A stretch of DNA of 64,000 nt, from NCBI GenBank assembly GCA_051881815.1, contig JBJEQP010000075.1, positions 170,411-234,410 on the forward strand. Reading direction: 5' to 3'. The translations under genes and the position numbers were made by a program. Positions 8,004-17,310 of this stretch are shown piece after piece (position 1 is the stretch's first letter; every line of letters begins with the position of its first letter). This DNA comes from UMGS363 sp051881815 (lineage in GTDB: Bacteria > Bacillota > Clostridia > Oscillospirales > Ruminococcaceae). The notes under the pieces are model-generated. The model was not told where the DNA came from and did not search any database. It saw only the letters and a list, made by a program, of their open reading frames with translations.

Positions 8004-8135
8004 ATTAAAATGCACTCTATGAACTTGTAATAAGCTTTTAGGGTGGATTTGTAATTTTCGGCACTGTCACTTTAACCATTTTATTTTATCCATTACAGTA
8101 AAATATAAACAAAATGTAAAACACAAAAATGTCTG

Positions 8136-8164
8136 TTGACTTTTGCGCTGTTCCGTGGTATAAT
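8136..8164 (+). promoter_or_regulatory. Promoter of the pyrimidine operon
   Basis: TTGACT (8136-8141), 17-base spacer, TATAAT (8159-8164). It drives the attenuator leader and pyrR-pyrD. The 130 bases between pflA and this promoter show no gene or strong hairpin. Confidence 0.88.
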
Positions 8165-8184
8165 TCTATACAGTTAAACCGTTA

Positions 8185-8216
8185 CCTTTAAGGGCAATCC
8201 GGAGAGATTGACAAGG
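8185..8216 (+). promoter_or_regulatory. PyrR-binding anti-antiterminator hairpin
   Basis: CAATC and GATTG (8195-8199, 8206-8210) form an upper stem around the hexaloop CGGAGA, with CCTT/AAGG as a lower stem. The segment AATCCGGAGAGATT matches the PyrR site consensus ARUCCNGNGAGGYU with one mismatch. UMP/UTP-bound PyrR would stabilise this hairpin and so allow the downstream terminator to form. Confidence 0.82.
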
Positions 8217-8314
8217 CAAGTCGGTCATAAGCTTAATATTGAAACGGAACAAGCGTGATTTAGGCGAATTATGCCATAATTGTAGCTTTTTTCGTGTAAA
8301 CAGAGTTTATCACT

Positions 8315-8347
8315 ACCTGCCTGATTTTTCAGACAGGTATTTTTTTA
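8315..8347 (+). terminator. Pyrimidine-operon attenuator terminator
   Basis: ACCTGCCTGA (8315-8324) pairs with TCAGACAGGT (8329-8338) with one mismatch and is followed by a run of Ts. It lies about 20 bases before the pyrR start and is the regulated element of the leader. Confidence 0.85.
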
Positions 8348-8368
8348 TATTTTTGCGAGGTGCAGGAT

Positions 8369-8905
8369 ATGGACAAGGAAAGACAGGAAAAAGCAGTCAT
8401 TCTTGACGGCTCATCTATAATTCGTGCGCTTTCGCGTATTTCTTATGAAATTCTTGAAAGAAATAAAGGATCGGAAGATATCTGCATCATTGCAATTATG
8501 TCGGGCGGTCTGAACATTGCTTCAAGGATCGCAGCAAAGATCAACGAGCTTGAAGGCACATCTGTAAAGGTCGGCGCTCTCGATATAACTTCCTGCCGTG
8601 ATGATGAACGTCACGCTCCCGACTGCGACAAGACCGTGATAGATTTTGACGTAACAGGCAAAAAGATAATCCTTGTTGATGATGTTATTTTTACGGGACG
8701 AAGCGCCCGTGCTGCGATAGACGCTCTTATGAAAAGAGGAAGACCGCAGTCGATACAGCTTGCTGTTCTCATCGACAGAGGTCACAGAGAGCTTCCCATA
8801 CGCCCCGACTATGTCGGAAAGAATGTTCCGACCTCCCGTGATGAATCCGTAAAGGTCTTCTTTGACGGCAAGGACGGAAAGGTCGTTATTTTCGGAGAGG
8901 TTTAA
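8369..8905 (+). CDS. pyrR: Bifunctional pyrimidine operon regulator / uracil phosphoribosyltransferase PyrR
   Basis: 178 residues from the ATG at 8369, with GAGGTG six bases upstream; an in-frame GTG at 8360 overlaps that site. The PRPP-binding loop IILVDDVIFTGRSARAA lies near residues 92-108, and LDITSCRDD in the middle is typical of PyrR. It binds UMP/UTP and the leader RNA hairpin to promote attenuation, and has weak uracil phosphoribosyltransferase activity. First gene of the operon it controls; 13 bases from pyrC. Confidence 0.96.
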   Translation: MDKERQEKAVILDGSSIIRALSRISYEILERNKGSEDICIIAIMSGGLNIASRIAAKINELEGTSVKVGALDITSCRDDERHAPDCDKTVIDFDVTGKKIILVDDVIFTGRSARAAIDALMKRGRPQSIQLAVLIDRGHRELPIRPDYVGKNVPTSRDESVKVFFDGKDGKVVIFGEV

Positions 8906-8918
8906 AGGAGGAAAACGC

Positions 8919-10172
8919 TTGAGCATACTGTTTAAAAATGTAAGAATAGTTGACGCAGAAACAGACACTATCGGAGATGTTCTTATAAAGGATGATGTTA
9001 TCGCAGAGGTCGGAGCTGTTTCCGAAGCTACTGACAGAGTCATTGACGGAAACGGAAGGCTTGTTGTTATGCCGTCGCTTTTCGATATGCACGTTCATTT
9101 CCGTGACCCGGGCTTCACGCACAAGGAAGATGTTCTGACAGGCTGTGCGGCTGCTCTTGCAGGCGGTGTTTCGGGAGTTGTTTGTATGCCGAACACAAAG
9201 CCCGCAACTGACAGCAAGGAAATCGTCGATTACATCGTGAAAAAAGCTGAACCTACGGGTGTTTCGGCCTACCCTGCAGGATGCGTCACAAAGGGTATGC
9301 TAGGCAAGGAACTGTACGATCACTCTTCTATCGGCGTAAAAATCATTTCCGATGACGGCCGTCCCGTTGAAAACGCAGAGCTGCTCCGTCAGGCTATGAT
9401 CGAGTCGAACAAAAACGGTATCCTCATTGCTTCACACTGTGAAGACCTTAACATTATAAACGGCGGAATCGTAAATGACGGTGAAGTTTCAGCAGAGCTT
9501 GGCTTAAAGGGAATGAACCGTGCGTCCGAAGACAGCATTACCGCCCGTGAGATCGCACTTGCAATGAGCGTTGACGCAAGGATCCATATCTGCCACGTTT
9601 CAACGATCGGAAGTCTTGACTTTATCCGTGAAGCAAAGGCAAGAGGCGTTAAAGTTACCTGCGAGACCTGTCCGCACTACTTTATGTACACGGATGAAAA
9701 GATACGCTCGCTTGACGCTGACTACAGAATGAATCCTCCGCTGCGAACAGAAGCTGACCGTGCGGCTGTTGAGAAAGCTATCCTTGACGGAACAATAGAC
9801 TGCATCGTTACCGACCATGCACCGCATACGGCGGAAGAAAAGGCTGATTTTTCCAAAGCTCCGAACGGAGTTGTCGGTCTTGAAACATCTCTTGCGGCTA
9901 TGCTTACGCATTTCTACCACACGGGAAAGCTCACGCTAAACAGAATATCCGAAATGATGTCTGCAGAACCGAGAAAGCTGCTCGGTTTGCCTGTTGTGAA
10001 GATAGAAAAAGGAGCAAAGGCTGATGTTATCCTCGTTGATACGGAAAAAGAATGGGTAGTTGAGCCTGAAAGGCTTCACTCAAAATCGCATAACACGGTC
10101 TTCAAGGGCGAAAAATTCAAGGGACAGAACCTTATGACCGTTACAGACGGAATAATCCGCTTTGAAAGATAA
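8919..10172 (+). CDS. pyrC: Dihydroorotase
   Basis: 417 residues from a TTG start at 8919, with AGGAGG seven bases upstream. The zinc ligands are visible: DMHVHFRDPGFTHKED (HxH), SHCED, CHVST and CPHYF, and the catalytic Asp in IVTDHAPHTAEEK. It cyclises carbamoyl-aspartate to dihydroorotate, the third step of UMP synthesis. The type is the class I enzyme usual in Gram-positives. The open frame extends upstream into pyrR but that part is not supported. Confidence 0.97.
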   Translation: MSILFKNVRIVDAETDTIGDVLIKDDVIAEVGAVSEATDRVIDGNGRLVVMPSLFDMHVHFRDPGFTHKEDVLTGCAAALAGGVSGVVCMPNTKPATDSKEIVDYIVKKAEPTGVSAYPAGCVTKGMLGKELYDHSSIGVKIISDDGRPVENAELLRQAMIESNKNGILIASHCEDLNIINGGIVNDGEVSAELGLKGMNRASEDSITAREIALAMSVDARIHICHVSTIGSLDFIREAKARGVKVTCETCPHYFMYTDEKIRSLDADYRMNPPLRTEADRAAVEKAILDGTIDCIVTDHAPHTAEEKADFSKAPNGVVGLETSLAAMLTHFYHTGKLTLNRISEMMSAEPRKLLGLPVVKIEKGAKADVILVDTEKEWVVEPERLHSKSHNTVFKGEKFKGQNLMTVTDGIIRFER

Positions 10173-10187
10173 AAAGGAGTGTTGAAA

Positions 10188-11120
10188 ATGTCATTTGACA
10201 GACTTATTGCAAAGATCATTGAAACAGGGAATCCTACGGTTGTCGGACTTGACCCGAAGCTTGATTATGTTCCCGAATTCATAAAGAAAAAGGCTTTTGA
10301 AGATAAAGGAGCAGATCTCAAGGGTGCTGCAAAGGCTATCCTTGAATTTAACAAAGCTATCATTGATGAGATCTATGACATTGTTCCTGCTATCAAGCCG
10401 CAGGCAGCTTACTATGAGATGTACGGCTGGCAGGGTGTCAAAACTCTTTACAAGACAATTGAATATGCCAAAAACAAAGGTATGTTTGTCATGGTAGACG
10501 GAAAGAGAAACGATATCGGCGCAACAATGGAAGCTTATACGAACGCTTACCTCGGAAGCACAGAGGTAAACGGAGTTTCATTTGAAGGCTTCGGAGCTGA
10601 CGCACTGACGGTAAACGGTTATCTCGGAACGGACGGTATCGCACCTCTCACAAAGGTATGCGCAGAGAATGACAAGGGTATCTTTGTTCTTGTCAAGACT
10701 TCAAATAAATCCTCGGGCGAGCTCCAGGACAGAATTCTTGACGACGGCAAGACCATATACAACACTATGGGCGAAATGTGCGAAGAATGGGGCAAGGACA
10801 CGATCGGCAAGTACGGCTACTCCGCTGTCGGCGCTGTTGTCGGCGCAACATATCCCGAGCAGCTTGCTGAAATGAGAGCAAAGCTCCCCCACACATTCTT
10901 CCTCGTTCCCGGCTACGGCGCACAGGGCGGCGGTGCTGAAGGCGTTGCAAAGGCATTTGACGAAAATGGTCTCGGCGCTATCGTAAACTCTTCAAGAGCG
11001 GTCATGACTGCTTACAAAAAGGAAGGCTGCGATGAGAAGGACTTTGCAAAGGCTGCAAGAAGAGAATGTATCCGTATGAGAGAGGACATCACCTCATTTG
11101 TTACTGCACTCAAAAAGTAA
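10188..11120 (+). CDS. pyrF: Orotidine 5'-phosphate decarboxylase, type 2
   Basis: 310 residues from the ATG at 10188 (AAAGGAG nine bases upstream). Motif MVDGKRNDIGATMEAY near residues 102-117 holds the catalytic Lys/Asp set of the type 2 family, whose members are around 270-310 residues, longer than the E. coli type. VGLDPKLDYVPEF at the N-terminus binds the substrate and PGYGAQGGGAEGV near residue 242 the phosphate. It makes UMP from OMP. Confidence 0.96.
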   Translation: MSFDRLIAKIIETGNPTVVGLDPKLDYVPEFIKKKAFEDKGADLKGAAKAILEFNKAIIDEIYDIVPAIKPQAAYYEMYGWQGVKTLYKTIEYAKNKGMFVMVDGKRNDIGATMEAYTNAYLGSTEVNGVSFEGFGADALTVNGYLGTDGIAPLTKVCAENDKGIFVLVKTSNKSSGELQDRILDDGKTIYNTMGEMCEEWGKDTIGKYGYSAVGAVVGATYPEQLAEMRAKLPHTFFLVPGYGAQGGGAEGVAKAFDENGLGAIVNSSRAVMTAYKKEGCDEKDFAKAARRECIRMREDITSFVTALKK

Positions 11121-11146
11121 AATTAAATAAATCGGGAGGAAATAAA

Positions 11147-12259
11147 ATGTCTTTATTCAACACAGGCGATAAAGCGTACATTATGCTTGAAAACGGCAAG
11201 ATCTTCGAGGGCGTTTCTTTCGGAGCAAAGGGCACTTCCTTCGGTGAGATCGTTTTTACAACAAGCATGACGGCTTATCAGGAAACTCTCACAGATCCGA
11301 GCTACCTCGGTCAGATCGTTACGCAGACTTTTCCGCTCATAGGAAACTATGGCGTAAACAGCACTGACGGCGAATCCGACAAGTCGTACGTTAATGGATA
11401 TATCGTAAGAGAATGGTGCAACACGCCTTCAAATTTCCGTATGGAAGGTGATATCAACGAATTTCTCGTTAATAACAACATTATAGGTATCCACTCCATC
11501 GACACCCGTTCACTCACCAGAATCATACGTGACCACGGTGTTATGAACGGCGTCATTACAACGGAAAATATCTATGAGAAAAAGGATGAATTCCTCAAAA
11601 AGATCTCCGAATATAAGATCGTCGACGCAGTAAAGACTGTTACGATCCCCGAAAAGAAAGAATACAAAAGCGAGAACGCACTTTACAATGTCGTTCTTTA
11701 TGATTTCGGATACAAGCGCAACATCCGCCGTCAGCTTTTAAAGCTTGGCTGCAATGTCACGGTCGTTCCGGCTTCTACAAAAGCAGAAGAAGTTATTGCT
11801 ATGAACCCCGACGGTATCATGCTTTCAAACGGTCCCGGAGATCCTGCCGAAAACACAGAGGTCATCGCAGAGCTCAAAAAGCTAACGACCGCAAACATTC
11901 CGATCTTTGGTATCTGCCTCGGTCATCAGCTCATGGCTCTTGCAAACGGCGCAAAGACAGAAAAGCTCAAATACGGTCACAGAGGTGCAAACCAGCCTGT
12001 TATCGACCTTGAAATAGACAGAACCTTCGTAACCTCCCAGAACCACGGTTACGCTGTTATCAACGACAGCGTTCCTTCCGAAGCAGGTGTTGTTTCACAC
12101 GTTAATGCAAACGACAAAACCTGTGAGGGTATACGTTATTCCAAATTCCCCTGCTTCACAGTCCAGTTCCACCCCGAAGCTTGCGGAGGCCCTCTCGACA
12201 CATCCTATCTTTTCGATAAATTCATCGACTTAATCAAGAAAAACAAGGAGGACAAGTAA
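11147..12259 (+). CDS. carA: Carbamoyl-phosphate synthase, glutamine-hydrolysing small subunit
   Basis: 370 residues from the ATG at 11147 behind GGGAGG. The N-terminal half is the CarA-specific domain (GEIVFTTSMTAYQETLTDPSY); the C-terminal half is a class I glutamine amidotransferase with catalytic Cys in FGICLGHQLMALANG and His/Glu in VQFHPEACGGPLD. It hydrolyses glutamine and channels ammonia to CarB. One base separates its stop from the carB start. Confidence 0.98.
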   Translation: MSLFNTGDKAYIMLENGKIFEGVSFGAKGTSFGEIVFTTSMTAYQETLTDPSYLGQIVTQTFPLIGNYGVNSTDGESDKSYVNGYIVREWCNTPSNFRMEGDINEFLVNNNIIGIHSIDTRSLTRIIRDHGVMNGVITTENIYEKKDEFLKKISEYKIVDAVKTVTIPEKKEYKSENALYNVVLYDFGYKRNIRRQLLKLGCNVTVVPASTKAEEVIAMNPDGIMLSNGPGDPAENTEVIAELKKLTTANIPIFGICLGHQLMALANGAKTEKLKYGHRGANQPVIDLEIDRTFVTSQNHGYAVINDSVPSEAGVVSHVNANDKTCEGIRYSKFPCFTVQFHPEACGGPLDTSYLFDKFIDLIKKNKEDK

Positions 12260-12260
12260 A

Positions 12261-15200
12261 ATGCCGCTTCGTAAAGATATAAAAAAGGTCCTCGTTATCG
12301 GTTCAGGTCCTATCGTGATCGGACAGGCAGCCGAATTCGACTATGCAGGAACACAGGCTTGCCGTGCACTCAAGCAGGAAGGTCTTGAAGTTGTACTCAT
12401 CAACTCAAACCCTGCTACAATTATGACCGATAAGGCAATGGCAGACAAGGTTTATATCGAACCGCTCACACTTGATGTTGTAAAAGAGATCATTGAGATA
12501 GAAAAGCCGGATAGCGTTCTTTCAACACTCGGCGGTCAGACAGGACTTACCCTTTCCATGCAGCTTGCAGAGGAAGGCTTCCTCGAAGCTCACGGTGTTA
12601 AGCTTCTCGGTGCTGATCCCGACACTATCCATAAGGCTGAAGACAGACAGGCATTCAAGGACACAATGGAAAAGATCGGTGAGCCTTGCATCCCCTCAAA
12701 GGTCGTTGAAGATCTTGAAGACGCTGTTGATTTCGTAAAGAACGAGATCGGCTACCCTGTTATCATCCGTCCTGCATTCACACTCGGCGGCACAGGCGGC
12801 GGTATCGCAAACAATGAAGATGAGCTTCGCGACATTGCAACTAACGGACTTCGTCTTTCTCCTATCCATCAGATACTTGTTGAAAAATGCATCTCGGGTT
12901 GGAAAGAGATCGAGTTTGAAGTTATCCGTGACAGCAAGAACAACACCATTACAGTCTGCTCAATGGAAAACTTTGACCCTGTCGGTGTACACACGGGCGA
13001 CTCGATAGTTATCGCTCCTGCGGTAACTCTTTCAAACCACGAATATCAAATGCTCCGTTCAGCAGCTATAAACATCGTTTCCGAACTTAAAGTTGAAGGC
13101 GGATGCAACTGCCAGTTTGCACTTCACCCGAATTCCTTTGAATACGCTGTTATCGAAGTAAACCCAAGAGTTTCACGTTCTTCCGCTCTTGCTTCAAAGG
13201 CAACAGGTTATCCTATCGCAAAGGTTGCTTCAAAGATCGCGATCGGATATACTCTTGACGAGATAATCAATGCAGTTACAGGCAAGACCTATGCCTGCTT
13301 TGAACCTGCGATCGACTATGTAGTTGTAAAATTCCCGAAGTGGCCTTTCGACAAGTTCGTTTACGCAAAGAGAACCCTCGGAACACAGATGATGGCAACG
13401 GGCGAAGTAATGTCTATCGGCACTTCGTTCGAGCAGGCTATGATGAAGGCTGTCCGTTCGATCGAACTTGGTCTGGACAGCATGAACCTCAAGAAGCTTG
13501 CAGAGCTTCCCACCGATGAGATCGAAAAGCTTCTTTACAATGTTGATGATGAACGTTCATTTGTAGTATTTGAAGCCCTCAAACGCGGTATTTCGGTTGA
13601 AAGGATCAACGAGATAACCAAGATCGACAACTGGTTCATTTCCAAACTCAATAACCTTGTCGAGCTTGAAAAATATCTTGCTGAAGGCACACTTACCGAA
13701 GAAAAATACGATCTTGCAAAGCGTTATGGCTATCTCGACAGCACTATCGAGCGCATGAGCGGTCAGAAATGTCCGAAGCACCGTGACTTTGTTTACAAGA
13801 TGGTTGACACCTGCGCAGGTGAGTTCAAGGCTGAAACTCCTTACTTCTACTCAACCTATGACGAAGAGAACGAAGCTCTCCAATTCCTTGAAAGAAAGAA
13901 GTCCGACAAGAAAAAGATCATCGTTTTCGGCTCGGGTCCTATCAGAATCGGTCAGGGTATCGAATTTGACTACTGCTCCGTTCACTGCGTATGGGCGCTC
14001 AAGGAAATGGGTTATGAAGCTGTTATCTGCAACAATAACCCGGAAACGGTTTCCACAGACTTTGACACAGGCGACAGACTTTACTTCGATCCGCTCACAA
14101 AGGAAGACGTTGCTTCACTTATCGCAACAGAAAAGCCTGACGGCGTAGTTGTTCAGTTCGGCGGTCAGACTGCTATCAAGCTTACAAAATACCTCAAAGA
14201 AATGGGCGTGAACATTCTCGGTACATCTGCTGACAGCATTGACGCAGCAGAAGACAGAGAGCGTTTTGACGAACTTCTCAACAAGTGCGGAATACCTCGT
14301 CCTGCAGGTCATACCGTCATGAACGTTGACGAAGCTCTTGCAGCTGCCGAAAACCTTGGCTACCCTGTTCTTATGCGTCCATCCTACGTTCTCGGTGGTC
14401 AGAACATGATCATTGCACACTCCGATCAGGATATCATCGAATATATGGCTATCATCACAAGAGGCGGACTTGAAAATCCTGTACTCATTGATAAGTATAT
14501 GATGGGTAAGGAAGTCGAAGTTGACGCTATCTGCGACGGTACTGACTATCTTATCCCGGGTATCATGGAGCATATCGAACGTGCAGGTATCCACTCGGGC
14601 GACTCGATCTCCGTTTACCCTGCAATGACGCTCACAAAGAAGATCCGTGAAACTATCATTGACTACACAAGAAAGCTTGCATTTGAGCTTAAGGTCGTTG
14701 GTCTTGTAAACATTCAGTACGTTGTTTACAATAATGAAGTTTATGTTATCGAAGTAAATCCTCGTTCGTCCAGAACTGTTCCTTATATCTCAAAGGTAAC
14801 AGGCGTTCCTATGGTCGATATCGCAACAAAGATAATGCTCGGCGAAAGCCTCAAGCAGCAGGGTTACGAAAGCGGTCTTTACAAGGAAGCTGAATACATC
14901 GCTGTAAAGGTTCCTGTTTTCAGCTTTGCAAAGCTCCATGATGTTGATACTGCACTCGGACCCGAGATGAAGTCCACAGGCGAATGTCTTGGTATCGCAC
15001 ACAACTTTGAAGACGCACTTTACAAGGGACTTGTCGGTGCAGGCTATGACCTTTCAAAGAAGACAGGCGGCGGTGTTCTTATTACCGTTCGTGATACCGA
15101 TAAGCAGGAAATTCTCTACGTTGCAGAAAAGTTTGAGCGACTCGGCTTCACGATCTATGCAACAAGCGGAACTGCTTCAATACTCAATAAGAACATGATC

Positions 15201-15461
15201 GCAGCAAACGTTGTCCGCAAGGTTTCCGAAGAGGGCCCGAACGTTATGGATCTCCTCGACAGCGGAAAGATCGACTACGTTATCTCGACATCCGCAAAGG
15301 GCAGACTTCCTGCTCTAGACAGCGTTAAGATCCGCCGCAAGACGGTTGAACGTTCTATCTGCTGCCTTACTGCGATAGACACAGCAAACGCTGTTGCCGA
15401 CATTCTTGCAATGGGCAAGGACATTGACGACATAGAAATGGTCGATATCACAAAGATCTGA
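12261..15461 (+). CDS. carB: Carbamoyl-phosphate synthase large subunit
   Basis: 1066 residues, the usual length. Two homologous synthetase halves are visible: KKVLVIGSGPIVIGQAAEFD at the N-terminus and KKIIVFGSGPIRIGQGIEFD near residue 550, each with an ATP-grasp domain (YPVIIRPAFTLGGTGGG; YPVLMRPSYVLGGQNM). The C-terminal 140 residues form the methylglyoxal-synthase-like allosteric domain that senses UMP or ornithine. It makes carbamoyl phosphate from bicarbonate, ammonia and two ATP. AAGGAGG precedes the ATG. Confidence 0.98.
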   Translation: MPLRKDIKKVLVIGSGPIVIGQAAEFDYAGTQACRALKQEGLEVVLINSNPATIMTDKAMADKVYIEPLTLDVVKEIIEIEKPDSVLSTLGGQTGLTLSMQLAEEGFLEAHGVKLLGADPDTIHKAEDRQAFKDTMEKIGEPCIPSKVVEDLEDAVDFVKNEIGYPVIIRPAFTLGGTGGGIANNEDELRDIATNGLRLSPIHQILVEKCISGWKEIEFEVIRDSKNNTITVCSMENFDPVGVHTGDSIVIAPAVTLSNHEYQMLRSAAINIVSELKVEGGCNCQFALHPNSFEYAVIEVNPRVSRSSALASKATGYPIAKVASKIAIGYTLDEIINAVTGKTYACFEPAIDYVVVKFPKWPFDKFVYAKRTLGTQMMATGEVMSIGTSFEQAMMKAVRSIELGLDSMNLKKLAELPTDEIEKLLYNVDDERSFVVFEALKRGISVERINEITKIDNWFISKLNNLVELEKYLAEGTLTEEKYDLAKRYGYLDSTIERMSGQKCPKHRDFVYKMVDTCAGEFKAETPYFYSTYDEENEALQFLERKKSDKKKIIVFGSGPIRIGQGIEFDYCSVHCVWALKEMGYEAVICNNNPETVSTDFDTGDRLYFDPLTKEDVASLIATEKPDGVVVQFGGQTAIKLTKYLKEMGVNILGTSADSIDAAEDRERFDELLNKCGIPRPAGHTVMNVDEALAAAENLGYPVLMRPSYVLGGQNMIIAHSDQDIIEYMAIITRGGLENPVLIDKYMMGKEVEVDAICDGTDYLIPGIMEHIERAGIHSGDSISVYPAMTLTKKIRETIIDYTRKLAFELKVVGLVNIQYVVYNNEVYVIEVNPRSSRTVPYISKVTGVPMVDIATKIMLGESLKQQGYESGLYKEAEYIAVKVPVFSFAKLHDVDTALGPEMKSTGECLGIAHNFEDALYKGLVGAGYDLSKKTGGGVLITVRDTDKQEILYVAEKFERLGFTIYATSGTASILNKNMIAANVVRKVSEEGPNVMDLLDSGKIDYVISTSAKGRLPALDSVKIRRKTVERSICCLTAIDTANAVADILAMGKDIDDIEMVDITKI

Positions 15462-15478
15462 CCCAAACGCATAATGAT

Positions 15479-15516
15479 AAACGAAGCCTGCCCGAATAAA
15501 AAGGACAGGCTCGTTT
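15479..15516 (+). other. Hairpin after carB
   Basis: AAACGAAGCCTGCCC and GGACAGGCTCGTTT form an imperfect stem with a bulge and one mismatch. Only TTTAGAA follows, so it is a weak terminator or an mRNA 3'-end stabiliser rather than a full stop; the downstream pyr genes seem to depend on read-through. Confidence 0.55.
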
Positions 15517-15567
15517 AGAATAAAAAGCAACTTCTGAACAAAAACTGACAAAAAACGGGAGGAAAAT

Positions 15568-16476
15568 ATGAGCTGGGATGAAAAACTTGACTCAACCTTT
15601 TTAAGAGATCAGAATTTTAACATCAATGGTGAGCGTATGCGTGTTGCGCTGCGCGGCTTCAAGATCTCCCTTATCTACGGACTGATAAGCAGCGCTGCGA
15701 TGATGTATTTATCTTTCCTGACTGTTCTTTATAAGGTGTCTTCCGTCATTACGACCTCGGTCGCTTCCAATATCCTTGATACTATCAATAAAACGATCAC
15801 GGATACAGGCAAAACCATTTCAAGCACCGCTTATGACACAAGCGGCTGGCTTATCGCCCTTCCTCTTGCATTACTGACATTCATTTTTTCCCTTATAGGT
15901 AATACATTTCATAAGAAGTTTGCCCCGAAGATCATGGCTGTCATCTATCCTTTGTACCTTGTGCTCGGAATTCTCGCAGGATTCGGGGTTTTTGATGATA
16001 TGAACGGTTTTTCGGCGGTTTTGCTCATTGCATATTCCCTTGCAGGCTTCTGGGTGAATGATCTGACTGTAAGAGGACTGAAAGAGCTTGATTATCTCGT
16101 AACGCAGGAAGGTTTCCCGACGTTCAATCTTGCAATATTCTACTTCCGCCGTTCGCATTATGCGAAAATGCGTGAAAAATGGCTTGAAGAAAACCCTGAA
16201 CAGAAGGAAAAGCCAAGAATTGAGACCGAAGAAAGACGAATGGAAATGCTTGATATAACTGCTGATGAGGAACAGCCCGGAGTTATAGCAAATATTCAGG
16301 TATCGGCTGATTCGGCGGAAAAATGGCTTGAACAGAACAAGCTTGAAACGGATAATAAGCAGTATATCAGCGTAAAGGAAAACGCAATGGATGATCTTTC
16401 GACCGAAGATCTCATTCTCCCCGACACAGATGAATACTACGCCAAAAGCATAGAGCCAAAGGTAAAACGACATTAA
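15568..16476 (+). CDS. Unknown four-helix membrane protein inside the pyr operon
   Basis: 302 residues from an ATG behind GGGAGG. Not recognised. Hydrophobic segments lie near residues 32-55, 92-112, 121-142 and 147-164; a Ser/Thr-rich loop (about 58-90) separates the first two. The C-terminal 130 residues are charged and probably cytoplasmic (REKWLEENPEQKEKPRIETEERR, then Asp/Glu-rich), ending in basic PKVKRH. It sits between carB and pyrK, same strand, all in one apparent transcript. A nucleobase transporter would need more helices, so its link to pyrimidine synthesis is positional only. Confidence 0.75.
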   Translation: MSWDEKLDSTFLRDQNFNINGERMRVALRGFKISLIYGLISSAAMMYLSFLTVLYKVSSVITTSVASNILDTINKTITDTGKTISSTAYDTSGWLIALPLALLTFIFSLIGNTFHKKFAPKIMAVIYPLYLVLGILAGFGVFDDMNGFSAVLLIAYSLAGFWVNDLTVRGLKELDYLVTQEGFPTFNLAIFYFRRSHYAKMREKWLEENPEQKEKPRIETEERRMEMLDITADEEQPGVIANIQVSADSAEKWLEQNKLETDNKQYISVKENAMDDLSTEDLILPDTDEYYAKSIEPKVKRH

Positions 16477-16533
16477 ATAAGCTCTGTTGCTGCGTTTTCA
16501 AATTGAGGAAAATAACTTTAAGGAGGTCATTTT

Positions 16534-17310
16534 ATGAAATACACACAAGGTTGTTACCCGATCATTTCAAAAACAGCACTTGCAAAAGAAATATATGATA
16601 TGACGATACTCTGCCCCGATGTTGCCGAAGCAGCACAGGCAGGTCAGTTCGTGAACATAAAGGTCGATGGCTTTATGCTCCGCCGTCCTATTTCGATCTG
16701 CGGCATTGATAAGAAAAAGGGTACGCTCCGCATTGTATTTGAAGTACGCGGAAACGGTACAAAGGAGCTTTCACAGCTGTCGGAAGGCGAACTTATCGAC
16801 ATTATCGCACCGCTCGGTGGAAACGGCTTCAAGCTTGACGGCTATAAAAAGGCTGTTATCATCGGCGGCGGTATCGGCAATCCTCCTATGGTTCCGATCG
16901 CTGAACATTTCGGCGAAAACGCAAGGGTCATAAGCGGTTTCAGAAATGCTTCAGCTGTTATCCTGCAGGATGATTTTGCAAAAACGGGCGCACAGACTAT
17001 CCTCTGCACCGATGACGGTTCGGCAGGAAGAAAGGGCTTTGTCACCGACGCTCTCAAAGAAGAGATCGAAAAGGAAAAGCCCGATGTTATCTATGCCTGC
17101 GGTCCTTCGATAATGCTCAAAAAGATAGTCGAGATCGCAAAAGCAAACGGAATAAAGTCACAGGTTTCGCTTGAAGAAAGAATGGGCTGCGGAATAGGTG
17201 CTTGTCTTGTTTGCGTTTGCAGAACTATCCGTGACGGTGAAGAATTCTATTCTCACGTCTGCAAGGACGGCCCCGTATTTGACGGCGAGGAGGTAAATTT
17301 CGATGAATAA
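16534..17310 (+). CDS. pyrK: Dihydroorotate dehydrogenase B, electron transfer subunit
   Basis: 258 residues. N-terminal FAD-binding part with MLRRPISICGID (RxxS motif) near residue 48; middle NAD-binding part with KAVIIGGGIGNPPMVP near residue 105; C-terminal 2Fe-2S motif GCGIGACLVCVC near residues 219-230 with a fourth Cys in HVCKDGPVFDGEEV. It passes electrons from the PyrD FMN to NAD+. It overlaps pyrD by eight bases, implying translational coupling. AAGGAGG precedes the start. Confidence 0.96.
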   Translation: MKYTQGCYPIISKTALAKEIYDMTILCPDVAEAAQAGQFVNIKVDGFMLRRPISICGIDKKKGTLRIVFEVRGNGTKELSQLSEGELIDIIAPLGGNGFKLDGYKKAVIIGGGIGNPPMVPIAEHFGENARVISGFRNASAVILQDDFAKTGAQTILCTDDGSAGRKGFVTDALKEEIEKEKPDVIYACGPSIMLKKIVEIAKANGIKSQVSLEERMGCGIGACLVCVCRTIRDGEEFYSHVCKDGPVFDGEEVNFDE

